From positions 1 to 64,000 of the forward strand of contig CAILTK010000106.1 in assembly GCA_903837135.1 (NCBI GenBank): 64,000 bases of DNA, in the 5' to 3' direction. The notes beneath the pieces are model-generated. The model worked only from the letters and a program-made list of their open reading frames with translations. It had not been told where the DNA came from and did no database searches. Shown piece by piece: positions 55,637 through 64,000 of this stretch (its first letter is position 1; each line of letters begins with the position of its first letter). The translations under genes were made by a program, and so were the position numbers. Source of the DNA: an uncultured Caulobacterales bacterium. GTDB taxonomy: Bacteria > Pseudomonadota > Alphaproteobacteria > Caulobacterales > Caulobacteraceae.

Positions 55637-56002
55637 TCAACCGTACCGCACCGATGTCCGCTGAAATGTATGCGCGTCTCGATCGCTTCGAACGCTGTTG
55701 CAGCGGGAACAGGCCATCACGACGTTGTCGTCGCCGTCACCGCCGCCCTTGGATATGGGGATGACGTGCTCCCGCGTCGCCTCCCATAGTTTGGGATAGC
55801 CGGCGACCGGCGGGTCCGCCCTGGCGGCGCAATAGCAGCAACGCCAGTTCTGCGCCTCGGAGACCCTGACCAATTGCGCGCGTACGGCCCATAGCTTGAA
55901 CGCCCGATCATGGTCCTGTCCGAACGCCTCCCAGAACCAGATCGCCGGCGGCAGCGCCGAGAGATAGCGCGGCGGAAATATGGATCGCTCGGGGTGCGGC
56001 AT
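55637..56002 (-). CDS. Small HNH endonuclease
   Basis: 121 residues. Zinc-binding CCYC (about 55-58) and CSRC (about 100-103) frame the catalytic region REHVIPISKGGGDGDDNVVM with His in EHV. Stand-alone HNH proteins of this size occur in phages, mobile elements and defence loci. The gene converges on the short 55493 frame. It may or may not belong functionally to the GHKL-HNH cluster; it is on the opposite strand. Confidence 0.85.
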   Translation of the reverse strand: MPHPERSIFPPRYLSALPPAIWFWEAFGQDHDRAFKLWAVRAQLVRVSEAQNWRCCYCAARADPPVAGYPKLWEATREHVIPISKGGGDGDDNVVMACSRCNSVRSDRDAHTFQRTSVRYG

Positions 56003-56046
56003 CGGCGTGCGCCATACTCAACGACCAAGCCCGATAGGCAAGGGGT

Positions 56047-56075
56047 AGCGCCGGCCGAAGCGTTCGGCCGGCGCT
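56047..56075 (-). terminator. Strong hairpin after the 56084 gene
   Basis: AGCGCCGGCCGAA 56047-56059 and TTCGGCCGGCGCT 56063-56075 form a perfect 13-bp stem around GCG, directly beyond the stop of the minus-strand gene. No T tract, so termination efficiency is uncertain. Confidence 0.6.
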
Positions 56076-56083
56076 CCTAAGCC

Positions 56084-56443
56084 CTACTTGTGGCAGGTGT
56101 CGGTGGCCTTGATGCAGCTGTCGCCGCAGAGCTTGCCCTTCTTGCAGACCGGGGCCTTCTTGCCAGGCTTGGCTGCGGCCATCATGGGCGTGGCCGCCGG
56201 AGCGGGCGTCGCGGCAGGGGCGGGCGCCGGGGTCGGCGCGGCCGGCGTCGCCGCTGCCGCCGTCTTGCAGGCGGCCTTGTTGGCGTTGCCCTTCTTGGTG
56301 CAATCGTACTTCGGGGCGGCCTTGGTCTTGGCCGGCGCCATCGCGCCCGCCGCGGCGACGGTGTTGTCGGTCTTCTTCGGCGCCGCGACGGCGGGAGCGG
56401 CGATCAGGGCCATGGCGGCCATGGCGAGGATCAGTTTGCGCAT
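56084..56443 (-). CDS. Secreted Ala/Pro-rich small protein with Cys tail
   Basis: 119 residues from ATG 56443 (AAGGAG upstream). The signal peptide ends at AVA (about residue 20). The middle is Ala/Pro/Thr-rich, and the C-terminus has KKAPVCKKGKLCGDSCIKAT followed by DTCHK, four closely spaced Cys. An earlier Cys pair (YDCTKK, AACKT) is present. This pattern is common in periplasmic proteins of Caulobacterales with unknown role. Confidence 0.75.
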   Translation of the reverse strand: MRKLILAMAAMALIAAPAVAAPKKTDNTVAAAGAMAPAKTKAAPKYDCTKKGNANKAACKTAAAATPAAPTPAPAPAATPAPAATPMMAAAKPGKKAPVCKKGKLCGDSCIKATDTCHK

Positions 56444-56609
56444 TTCTATCTCCTTGGACCCGCGCCCCCTTTGGCCCGGAGGCTGAAACATGGCCCTGTG
56501 AAACTGCCCCGCTCATCCCGCGAACCTCACATCGAAGAAAGGCGAGATCGGGCGGGGTTGTGGACCAACCTGCGGTAAGACGCACCGTTTGTGGTGTGCA
56601 GGGGGCAAT

Positions 56610-57180
56610 ATGAGCATCCGCTGGATAGGGATCGCGGCGGTCGTCGCTGGGTTGGCCCCGTGTTCCGCTTACGCCTGGGGCCATGAGGGCCACGAGGTCA
56701 TCGCCGAGATTGCGCGCACTCACCTGACCCTGAAGGCGCTGGCGGCGACGGACGCCATCCTGAAGACCGACGTTTCGAACAATCTCACCGCCCACGACAT
56801 GGCCTCCGAGGCGACCTGGGCGGACGCCTATCGCGGCGCCGGGCACCGGGAGACCGCCAGCTGGCATTTCGTCGACCTCGAGCTCGACAATCCTGACCTG
56901 AAGGCCGCGTGCTTCGGCTTCCCGCCGGCCGCCGTCCCGGCCTCGTCGGGCCCGGCGCAGGACTGCGTCGTCGACAAGATCAACGAGTTCGCCGGAGAAC
57001 TCATAAATCCCAATACGCCGGCCGACGAGAAGCTTCTTGCGTTGAAGTTCCTCATCCACTTCGTGGGCGACATCCACCAGCCCCTTCACGCCTCCGACAA
57101 TCACGACCGCGGCGGCAACTGCGTCCAGGTCAGCCTCGGCGGCGTCCGAACGACCAACCTGCACAGCTACTGGGACGGCG
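56610..57180 (+). pseudogene. S1/P1-type nuclease, cut after the last zinc ligand
   Basis: The signal peptide ends before WGHEGHEVIAEIA, where the mature N-terminal Trp is itself a zinc ligand. Further ligands lie in HDMASEATWADAYR, WHFVDLELD, FLIHFVGDIHQPLHASDNHD and NLHSYWD. Immediately after HSYWDGDG the sequence changes to IS5 transposase. About a third of the normal protein is missing at the C-terminus. The frame stays open to 57290 but encodes unrelated residues. Confidence 0.85.
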
Positions 57181-57343
57181 ATGGATCCACGCCCTGCGAA
57201 ATCCGGTCGAGCGCTGCTTCTCAAAGCTCCAGCACGGTCGCAGAATGGCCACCCGATACGACAAGACAGCCGACACCTATCCTGGCTTGATGCTCGCCGT
57301 CTCCGCCCGATTGCGGGGCAGGCGCCTTATCGACAGAACCTAG
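57180..57343 (+). mobile_element. IS5-family transposase, C-terminal remnant
   Basis: In a frame different from the nuclease gene, the sequence reads WIHALRNPVERCFSKLQHGR then RMATRYDKTADTYPGLMLAV to TAG 57341-57343. RNxVERCF..LKxxRRxATRYDK is the conserved C-terminal signature of IS5-group transposases. Only the last ~50 codons remain. Confidence 0.8.
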
Positions 57344-57361
57344 CTCGAGTGAACGCCGCCC

Positions 57362-58078
57362 TCAGGGGGTAGAAACGGCGTCAGCCGCAATCCAATGCAC
57401 GGGATCTACGCCGACGATGATCAGCCAGAGGGTCAGCGCGCCCTCGGCTAGAAAGCCCGGCAACAAAATCCAGGGAAAAAGGCCGTCGGCCAAGGTGGGC
57501 GCCACAAGTCCAAGAAAGCAGTTGGTGATGTAGCAGGCGCCGGCCACGACCAGCACCAGCCCGATCGGCCGCGGCAGGAACGTGGAGCGAGCGATCAGCC
57601 AGCCGGCGATGATCAGGTGGATGCCGAAAAGGCTAAGCGCGACGGCGAAGGCCGCGTCATGAAGGCGAAGCGAATAGCTTACCAGCGCCTGCACCTCAGC
57701 GGTCGCCGGGGCCTGGCTGATGAGGTGCAGCGGCCCGATCAAGAGCGCAGCGCTCGCCGCCATCGCCGCCGAATACACCAGCCTGAAGAAGGCGGCGCCG
57801 AGGGAAGCCGAGCGCCCCGCGGGCCGCAGAAGGACGAACAGAAGGACGGCCTCCGCCACGTCGCAGAGGGTGATGGAAACGTCTGCGGCCACGCCCCAGC
57901 GCCACAGCTGTTGCGACGCGCTGATATTGCGAACCGTGGCCGCCGCGTCTCCGGATACGATCAGCCTGTCCCTGACAAACGCTTCGGCGAACATCGCCGC
58001 TACCATGATGTAGAGATAAAGCCCACCGGTGATCCGAGCGAGGACCCGCGGCGACCCTATCCCACCAACCTCAGACAT
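57362..58078 (-). CDS. DUF4386 membrane protein
   Basis: 238 residues from ATG 58078, with six predicted helices. The start RVLARITGGLYLYIMVAAMF and the core RLHDAAFAVALSLFGIHLII with LPRPIGLVLVVAGACYI are typical of DUF4386. Function unknown. It is convergent with the IS5 remnant. Confidence 0.85.
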   Translation of the reverse strand: MSEVGGIGSPRVLARITGGLYLYIMVAAMFAEAFVRDRLIVSGDAAATVRNISASQQLWRWGVAADVSITLCDVAEAVLLFVLLRPAGRSASLGAAFFRLVYSAAMAASAALLIGPLHLISQAPATAEVQALVSYSLRLHDAAFAVALSLFGIHLIIAGWLIARSTFLPRPIGLVLVVAGACYITNCFLGLVAPTLADGLFPWILLPGFLAEGALTLWLIIVGVDPVHWIAADAVSTP

Positions 58079-58606
58079 GGCCCGCCCCGGTGCAATGAGC
58101 TTGGGCTTCAACAGCCTACCGGAGCCTACAACACTGGCGGCGCAGTCTCTCGTGAATTTCAGTTCACCCGAGCCAGCCTTTCCTTGTCAGTAAAGGGTCG
58201 GTTCAATCTCCGGGCTCGCACCCGACATCGGACATCTCGGATAGGCTGCGTCGACCCGCACGATTGCGCGTCCGTCTCAAAGAGCGTGCGCTCCAATCCC
58301 AAAGACCAAGCGTCTGAGTCGCCCGATAATCTCAGCTGAACGAATTAAGCCTCTTGCCGCCAGACCCTCGGGCCGATGCTATTGATTCAATTAACAATTC
58401 AACCGTCGGTCGCCGACTCCGTTCAGAACTAGATCAAGCAGCTCCCCGCCGAAATCCTAGTCGAGCGGCGTGGTCCAACGCGCACTGACATGACATGACT
58501 GTTAGACAGTGAAGGGTAGCAGATTGGAAACGTTTCTTCTTTATTGATCCTCCTATTCCTTGAGAAACAAAATTGGAATCCAATCTTCGTTCGAGATGGC
58601 GCGAGC
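58079..58606. other. Intergenic region, no supported gene
   Basis: 528 bp without a credible gene. AT content rises around 58380-58570, where promoters for the 58607 gene would be expected. Confidence 0.4.
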
Positions 58607-59188
58607 ATGAGCAACGACAGCTTTGATGACGGCTCCCTTCGCGGAACGCGGCCGCCGGAGACGGAATGGGAAAAATCTCAAGTTGCTCTTGGTGGAATAG
58701 GTCACGCCCCGGCCAAGCCCGCTTCGTCCCATGGCCAGCCCTTCGCTATGCCGGTCACCCCTCAGTATCAGAGCCCCGCCTCCGCGGGCCCAACGTCTAG
58801 CAGCGACGATCCGCGCGCCGTCGCGAAGTTCTGCCTCGTCATGGTCGGAATGTTGTTTTTGTACGATTTTTATTGGAAATTCGGCACGCCGCCCGTTTTT
58901 ATCGACTGGGCGATCCGGACCGGCGCGGAGGTCGGCGCCTTGACCCTGATGATCGTGATCGCATGCTTCGCGCCGACCGTCATCGCCTGGCCCGTCGCCC
59001 TCGCCCTTTTGGGCGCGGACATGGTGGTCATGCTGCCCCATCAGGTCCCCTGGCTGTTCAAGGCGCCCCTGGTGCTTCCTTCCTGGTGGCCGGTGTGGAG
59101 TTTCGAGCTCTTCATGGTCGCCCTGCGCGTCATCGTTCTCTTTGCGGGGGTCGGCGCAATTCGCTCTTCGAGAAAAGGCCGGGCCTGA
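58607..59188 (+). CDS. Membrane protein of unknown function
   Basis: 193 residues from ATG 58607. A polar N-terminal third (about 1-65) is followed by four hydrophobic segments (about 68-84, 93-112, 113-135 and 160-180). No known motif, and the ribosome site is weak. A longer frame reaches 58544. It is followed 6 bp later by another small membrane protein, so the two likely form an operon. Confidence 0.6.
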   Translation: MSNDSFDDGSLRGTRPPETEWEKSQVALGGIGHAPAKPASSHGQPFAMPVTPQYQSPASAGPTSSSDDPRAVAKFCLVMVGMLFLYDFYWKFGTPPVFIDWAIRTGAEVGALTLMIVIACFAPTVIAWPVALALLGADMVVMLPHQVPWLFKAPLVLPSWWPVWSFELFMVALRVIVLFAGVGAIRSSRKGRA

Positions 59189-59194
59189 GCCCAG

Positions 59195-59398
59195 ATGCGC
59201 GATAAGCGCTCTCGCCTCAAACCTCGCGCCCAAGGCCGAGGGCCCACGCGCCCGAAGACTTGGCTGATCCGCCTCCTGTGGGTGTTGATAGCTCTGCAGG
59301 TGTTGTTTACCGCCCGATACGTGCTTCTGTACCGCCTGTTCAGCCTGACCGGTGACGAAGACCCCACGGCGGTGATCCAGTTCGGCCCCCCAGCCTGA
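59195..59398 (+). CDS. 67-residue single-TM protein
   Basis: A basic N-terminus (about 1-23) precedes one membrane helix (LIRLLWVLIALQVLFTARYV). It starts 6 bp after the previous stop and overlaps the next start (TGATG), so it is the middle of three coupled small membrane genes. Function unknown. Confidence 0.55.
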   Translation: MRDKRSRLKPRAQGRGPTRPKTWLIRLLWVLIALQVLFTARYVLLYRLFSLTGDEDPTAVIQFGPPA

Positions 59399-59511
59399 TG
59401 ACGTTCATCATTCCCGGGGCCATGCTCCTGCAGCAAGGAGCGGATCTGGCGGTTCTCGCCCTCCTGACCGCCCTTCTGGTTTTGTCTTACCGCTGGCGGC
59501 GGCGCTCGTGA
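59398..59511 (+). CDS. 37-residue single-TM peptide
   Basis: ATG 59398 shares one base with the upstream stop; TGA at 59509-59511. One helix (LAVLALLTALLVLSYRW) with a basic C-terminal RRRS. Coupled translation supports it being real. Confidence 0.45.
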   Translation: MTFIIPGAMLLQQGADLAVLALLTALLVLSYRWRRRS

Positions 59512-59645
59512 CGCGGAGAGTTGAGGCCCATCCGGTCCGAGGGCGATGTCGTTTCGCCCGTAACCCATCCGCGGCCGGACTCCGACGTTGAAAACCGACT
59601 GCGAATCTGCGGAATAAGGACCGAAGCCAGCGGCCGCCAGGAGCG

Positions 59646-59804
59646 GATATTGTTGAAAAAGTCGTCCAGACGTTAATCCGACCCAGAAATCGGCAACGCT
59701 GTTGCGTAGAGTCTGAATTCTCGGGGATTTATTGGTGCGGTCTCGCCACTGGGAGAAAGGAACGACCTCGCTCGGAAGCCGCCAGAGACTTTTTCAACAA
59801 TATC
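59646..59804. mobile_element. 159-bp MITE-like element with AGCG target duplication
   Basis: Perfect 18-bp terminal inverted repeats: GATATTGTTGAAAAAGTC 59646-59663 and GACTTTTTCAACAATATC 59787-59804. They are flanked by the direct repeat AGCG at 59642-59645 and 59805-59808. The interior has no gene. This is the structure of a non-autonomous transposon moved by a transposase encoded elsewhere. The rest of the 59512-60045 gap holds no gene either. Confidence 0.8.
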
Positions 59805-60045
59805 AGCGCTTAGCTGCCATCCGATTGTAGGGAAGATGGGCTCTTAGCGGTCATCGCCACCTCGCCGGAAACTCGCCGTTGGGTGCCAGGTCGCGAACGG
59901 CGAGTTGTGGGCGTGGCCGTCGCGGCCGAAATCGAACAAAATCGGACTCTCCGAGTATTCACGGCAAGCCGCATGCCGGAACGATCGACGGAAGTCCGTG
60001 GCCTTTCACACCGCGAACGGGCAAGCTGATAAGCGGAGGGGTGAT

Positions 60046-61676
60046 ATGACACTGACCGTAGGTTCGGGCCTCAACGAGCTAAAGCCCCTTCGTCGGCGGA
60101 ACGTCGCGGCCACCGGTCTGATCCGGTCAATTTCGCAATCGAGCTTCCAAATACGGAGCCCGAGGGCGTTCGAAACCGCGGTGCGCGAGGCTGTCGCCTG
60201 GATGCGCAATCGCAATTCCGCCATTCCACAAGAGGCTCTGCAGGCCACCCCATTTGACGTCGGCGGAGGTGGGGACCACCCTGCCCGGGCCGTGACGCTC
60301 GCTATAGAAGACGGAAGCATCTGGGCGGGGAGCTTGGATTTTCCAGACGCGAACACCGTGGGGCGCACTTGGGTGACGGAGATTACCGTCGCCGAACAGA
60401 CTGGCCGAGTCTATTTCGGGGCTCGCCTCATCAACGTCACGCGGTCGGAGGACGCCGCGTTTGTTCCAAGCCTTCCCGGCGTCGCCCGTCAGGTGATCAG
60501 CCGCACCGTCGCCGTGGCCGATGGCGTCCAGCTAGCGGAAACGGCTACCTGGGTGACCGACATAAAGGGCGTAGATGACGTGATCGCGCTGCTTGAAAAT
60601 CCAACCCGGACGCTGCCGGTAGTCGTGGTGACTGACGGCCTGGACTGGCGCTCTGTAGCGAATGTGACGACCTGGCAACCAAGTTGGCAGGCGCAGCCCA
60701 TTGTTTCAGCCTTAACCAGGCCGCTTGGCGCGAATTCGGGGCCCGGTTCGGCCGGCTTCTGTCCGTGTTCGGCGGTGGTGCCCGCATCTACTGGCCCAAG
60801 TTCAACGTCGAGGAGTCCAATCCATTTGATCACCCGCTGTGGGTGGCTAAGCCTGTCTTTCGCGACCGCACCGACGAGATCATCGGCGCCGTCCTGGCGG
60901 CTTCCATCACCCGCGGCGCTAGCAACGAGTACCCGCGTTTCGACGCCATTCGCCAGGCCGCAGCCGCCGAAGCGATCGCCGTGGAACGCACGAAAACGTC
61001 GGACGCCGATCTGATCCGGCTGTTTGAGAACGAAAATCTGAGGTTGGAAGGGGAACTCAACAAGGCGCGTCGAGAGATGGATCAGTGGATGGTCGAGATG
61101 GACGCCGACCGAAGCGATCTGCTGCGCGCCCTGGCAGAGACCAAAGCCGACGCCGCACGCTATCGCTCCCAAGCCGAGGTCTTTCGCGAGGCCCTATCGG
61201 GTGGGGTGCCAATCGTCCGTGAGCCCCTGACCGACCTCGACGGGTTTGAGGAATGGGCCAGCCGAAATCTGTCGCCCAATCTGTGGTTTGCGGCCAAAGC
61301 CTTCAAGGAGATGGAGAAGAGAGGCCAGTTCGACACGCCTGCCCTCATCGGCGACGCCCTTTATATGCTCGACGATTTGTTCGTCCCGATGAAGCGCGAG
61401 CCAAGCGACGATCGCCGCGCAGCTTATACAGCCCGACTGGAGGCGCTCGGATGTACAGACCAGCCATGTTTTACCGTTAGAAATGCGATAAAGGGCTATC
61501 CGGCGTATGCTGCGATCTACCGCGGCGAGAAGGTCTGGTGTGATTACCATATCAAATACGGTAGCGGCGTCGACCCGAGGCGGATGTTCAGGATTTACTA
61601 CCATTGGCATGAAGATGACCAGCTGCTCATCGTCGGCCATATCCCCACGCATCTCGACAACAGCCTGACCAACTAG
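60046..61676 (+). pseudogene. Frameshifted gene of unknown function (coiled-coil protein)
   Basis: ATG 60046 (GGAGGGG upstream) opens a frame whose sensible sequence runs to about 60700. The product then continues in another frame (CFSLNQAAWREFGARFGRLL, SVFGGGARIYWPKF) to TAG 61674-61676. Together they would give about 540 residues: a strand-rich N-terminal half (SLDFPDANTVGRTWVTEITV, LPVVVVTD), a coiled coil (about codons 325-375 of the joined protein) and a C-terminal WFAAKAFKEMEKRG plus toxin-like basic end. Proteins with SLNQAA..F..RFG..LSVFGG..R-Y-P occur in bacterial islands; their role is unknown to me. One sequencing error would also explain the shift. Confidence 0.65.
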
Positions 61677-62128
61677 GGGCAATCCGCCCATTACATATGA
61701 CGCGCCATCTAACGGGCGATTCCTCGATCCAACGCACTTGCGTCGCTCGCGCAAAAAATGGAACCCGCTTGGTTCGGCGATGCTCGTCGCCCACCACCCT
61801 TCACTGCCATTGGGTATGTGCGCTTGGCGGTGCCAGCGATCCAGCGCCCCCAAACGGCCCAATCGAATGAGCCGGCTAAATCTCGATCTGCTCAGGTAGC
61901 TCAAGAGGCATCATCAACCTCGATCCCCCACTTTTGTGCGACGCGAGCAGTGCGTCTCGTATCTTATTGAAAGTCGACAACACCGAGCGATTGATCTTAT
62001 TTTCTTTGCGGCCAACTCTTGCGCGCTCGGACGGCTGGCACCGAATGCGAAGTCAACTCCCTTGCGCCGCTTGCACGGTCTGCCACAATAGCGCGAGGCT
62101 CCTCCGAGTCGCAACGTCAGATCGGCCA
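61677..62128. other. Intergenic region, no supported gene
   Basis: 452 bp before the AAA ATPase gene. The frame is open upstream of ATG 62129 but without a ribosome site or family sequence. It probably carries the operon promoter. Confidence 0.4.
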
Positions 62129-63367
62129 ATGATAAAGGACTACACGGACGAAGGATTTACAGCCGCGCTCTGCCAGTATTTCACACCAGCGCAGCCTATT
62201 TCAGAGCCCGAACATCTTCACGGACGTGAGCCCAAGCTCAAGGCGATCAGCCGCGCGCTTGGCTCTCCAGGAAAGCACGTGTTCATCTACGGCGACCGCG
62301 GAGTGGGGAAGACATCGCTCGCCAAAACAGCTTTTCAGCTGCACAGTCCCCACTCCAAACACTTCCCGCTCGTCGCTTGCGAAGCAAACTCCGCCTTCTT
62401 CGAGTTGGTGGATTCGATCCGCCGCCAGATCGCAATACACGATCAGAGCAGCGCCGCGGGTACCATCAATCTCAGGGAAATCGACTCCCCGATCAACTCG
62501 GGGCTCGCTTTGCCAACGATGCGTAACATCAACGACGCGGTCGAAGCCCTGCGGGCTGCTGTTAGTACGAGTGGGCCGCCAATGGTGGTGATCATTGACG
62601 AGTTTGATCAGATAGCGGAGGATAAAGATAAGAAGAGCTTCGCAGATTTGATCAAGCAACTTTCAGATCAAGAAATAAACCTACGACTGATACTATGTGG
62701 CATAGGCCGATCGCTCGACGAGCTCATCGGCGTTCACCTATCGACTGACCGATATCTTGCAACAGTGCCGCTGGAGCAAATCCCTCACGACGCGCGGTGG
62801 AAAATCCTAGAGGCGGCGGCCACCTTCTTCGGTATCGATTTTGACCGCGACAGCATTATTCGAATTGGCCAGATCAGCGATGGATTTCCGTACTACGTGC
62901 ATCTCATCGGCGAGAAGATTTTCTGGGATATGCAGGACGACCCTGTAAAGGTAACCGCTGTTTCAGCGGATCATTATCAGCGCGGCATTCACGGCGCAAT
63001 TGAGGAATCCCAAACTTCTCTTAGGCAGGCCTACGAGCTCGCTACCCAGAAGCATAGTAACTCTGACGATTACGAGGAGGTTCTATGGTCTGTAGCCGAT
63101 GGGAAGCTGTTATCAAGACAGGTGACCGAAATATTTGCTCAGTCTTATGACAGAATTGTTGAGCAAAGACACGGCCGGCCCAAACTGAAAAAGGAAGTCT
63201 TCTATCAGCGTATGAATAGGCTGAAGCAGGACAACCATGGTCGTATCTTGTTTGGAACGCGCCAAGGCTGGTATGGATTCCGTGAGAATGTCGTGCGCGG
63301 CTATGTGCGACTTCGCGCTGAACGCGCGGGCGTTCGAGTGGGCGTCGATCACGTCAAGTTTTCGTAG
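62129..63367 (+). CDS. AAA ATPase, ORC1/Cdc6-like
   Basis: 412 residues from ATG 62129. Walker A is GDRGVGKTSL (about 52-61), Walker B is VVIIDEFDQI (about 153-162), and LRLILCGIGRSLDEL is a sensor-1 strand. The N-terminal HLHGREPKLKAISRAL and C-terminal helical part fit the COG1474-like AAA proteins that occur in defence and mobile loci. The longer upstream frame is not used here because conserved sequence begins at MIKDYTDEGF. It is followed 8 bp later by a membrane protein gene. Confidence 0.8.
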   Translation: MIKDYTDEGFTAALCQYFTPAQPISEPEHLHGREPKLKAISRALGSPGKHVFIYGDRGVGKTSLAKTAFQLHSPHSKHFPLVACEANSAFFELVDSIRRQIAIHDQSSAAGTINLREIDSPINSGLALPTMRNINDAVEALRAAVSTSGPPMVVIIDEFDQIAEDKDKKSFADLIKQLSDQEINLRLILCGIGRSLDELIGVHLSTDRYLATVPLEQIPHDARWKILEAAATFFGIDFDRDSIIRIGQISDGFPYYVHLIGEKIFWDMQDDPVKVTAVSADHYQRGIHGAIEESQTSLRQAYELATQKHSNSDDYEEVLWSVADGKLLSRQVTEIFAQSYDRIVEQRHGRPKLKKEVFYQRMNRLKQDNHGRILFGTRQGWYGFRENVVRGYVRLRAERAGVRVGVDHVKFS

Positions 63368-63375
63368 GCGCAAGG

Positions 63376-63891
63376 ATGACGCCTACGGTAGCGATTTCGC
63401 TTCTTGCCGCCCTCGGAGTTGGAACTATCGTGGCTGCGGTCATCGCACGGTGGAATGCCGTTTCCCAGCTCCGCCAAGCTTGGGTAGATGCCCTGCGGGC
63501 CGAGATCGCGGAGTTCTTCCTCGCCATCGAAAAGGTAGGTGAGGCGGCTTTCGGGTGCGCGACGGCTCGTGCGGAACTCCGGACCCGCCGGGACCAAGCG
63601 CTGTTTCGCTATCGACAAATCGTCCTGCGGCTGAATTTCAGGGAGCGAAAACACCGCCATCTCGACCGGAAACTTCAGGCACTCCTGACTACTGGCCAAG
63701 CCGCTGATCAAAGGAAACTCGACGACGCGATGATAGCAGCACGGCGCGTCCTCAAAGCGGAGTGGGAACGGACCAAATACGGTCCGCTCACGGGCTGGGC
63801 ACAAGGCTATAAGCGCTCGGTCCGTCGATGGCGGCTTAGCCGGCAACTCACTCGGCTACCCCGGAGAGTCCGAGCGTCCAATTTGCTATGA
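63376..63891 (+). CDS. Single-TM helical protein, partner of the AAA ATPase
   Basis: 171 residues. One N-terminal membrane helix (AISLLAALGVGTIVAAVIAR) is followed by a long helical, strongly basic cytoplasmic part (about 30-171) with RQAWVDALRAEIAEFFLAIE and LRLNFRERKHRHLDRKLQAL. Such short membrane proteins next to ATPases often act as effectors or anchors in defence pairs; that is inference. It starts 8 bp after the ATPase stop and overlaps the next start (ATGA). Confidence 0.65.
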   Translation: MTPTVAISLLAALGVGTIVAAVIARWNAVSQLRQAWVDALRAEIAEFFLAIEKVGEAAFGCATARAELRTRRDQALFRYRQIVLRLNFRERKHRHLDRKLQALLTTGQAADQRKLDDAMIAARRVLKAEWERTKYGPLTGWAQGYKRSVRRWRLSRQLTRLPRRVRASNLL

Positions 63892-64000
63892 CTCAGATCG
63901 AGGATGTCGTCTTTACGGCTGAATGCCAAGGTCTGGTACGAGCGCTCAACGGTCACGGCCCCGCAACGGTTCATTTGCTTGTGACGCATTCGAGAGGCAT
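63888..64000 (+). CDS. Third gene of the AAA operon, N-terminal part
   Basis: ATG 63888 overlaps the previous stop by 4 bp, and the frame is open to the window edge (37 codons visible: MTQIEDVVFTAECQGLVRAL and onward). Too short to assign. The overlap says it is co-translated with the one-TM protein. Confidence 0.55.
   Translation, partial: MTQIEDVVFTAECQGLVRALNGHGPATVHLLVTHSRG

Overview
The window looks like part of a high-GC alphaproteobacterial chromosome, most probably from the Caulobacteraceae (a Phenylobacterium or Caulobacter relative). The support is a TipF-like flagellar EAL protein, two bufferin (buf) loci, the general gene content and the strong G/C bias at third codon positions. 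No rRNA operon or CRISPR array is visible. One tRNA gene, tRNA-Lys(CTT), is present.

Bases 1-26.3 kb are core chromosome. They open with the end of a BufA1 bufferin gene, a DoxX protein, a CBS-domain protein, a type II NADH dehydrogenase and a secreted gluzincin peptidase. A complete bufA2-bufB-bufC operon for a modified Cys-rich metallophore follows. After the tRNA come an Hpt phosphotransfer protein, chorismate mutase, an OmpA lipoprotein, uvrC, a Nudix hydrolase, a pteridine-reductase-like SDR coupled to folB, tipF, cysK, an aldo/keto reductase, a DsbA-NhaA fusion, a Phd/PIN toxin-antitoxin pair, a GNAT enzyme, mnmA, an Ala/Gln-rich lipoprotein and a thiolase.

At about 26.47 kb the sequence cuts into radC: only its last ~43 codons remain. 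From there to about 55.6 kb the DNA is accessory and mosaic. It holds phage-type regulators, a four-gene cluster of membrane and secreted proteins of unknown function, two conjugation-type (TraD/HerA-like) ATPases, an ArdC antirestriction protein and IS remnants (IS630, IS481), plus a low-GC membrane gene, a YobI-family P-loop NTPase, an integrase with an internal stop, a CdiA-CT-like toxin/immunity pair and a three-gene cluster. That cluster (48.5-55.1 kb) is the best candidate for an undescribed system: an unknown 380-aa protein, a 1379-aa GHKL ATPase fused to an HNH nuclease, and a winged-helix/PD-(D/E)XK nuclease.

Bases 55.6-59.5 kb look more host-like but decayed: an S1/P1 nuclease gene is cut by an IS5 remnant, and a DUF4386 protein and small membrane proteins follow. 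A 159-bp MITE-like element with a 4-bp target duplication lies at 59.65 kb. The last 4 kb are accessory again: a frameshifted unknown gene, then an operon of an AAA ATPase, a one-TM protein and a third gene that runs off the window.
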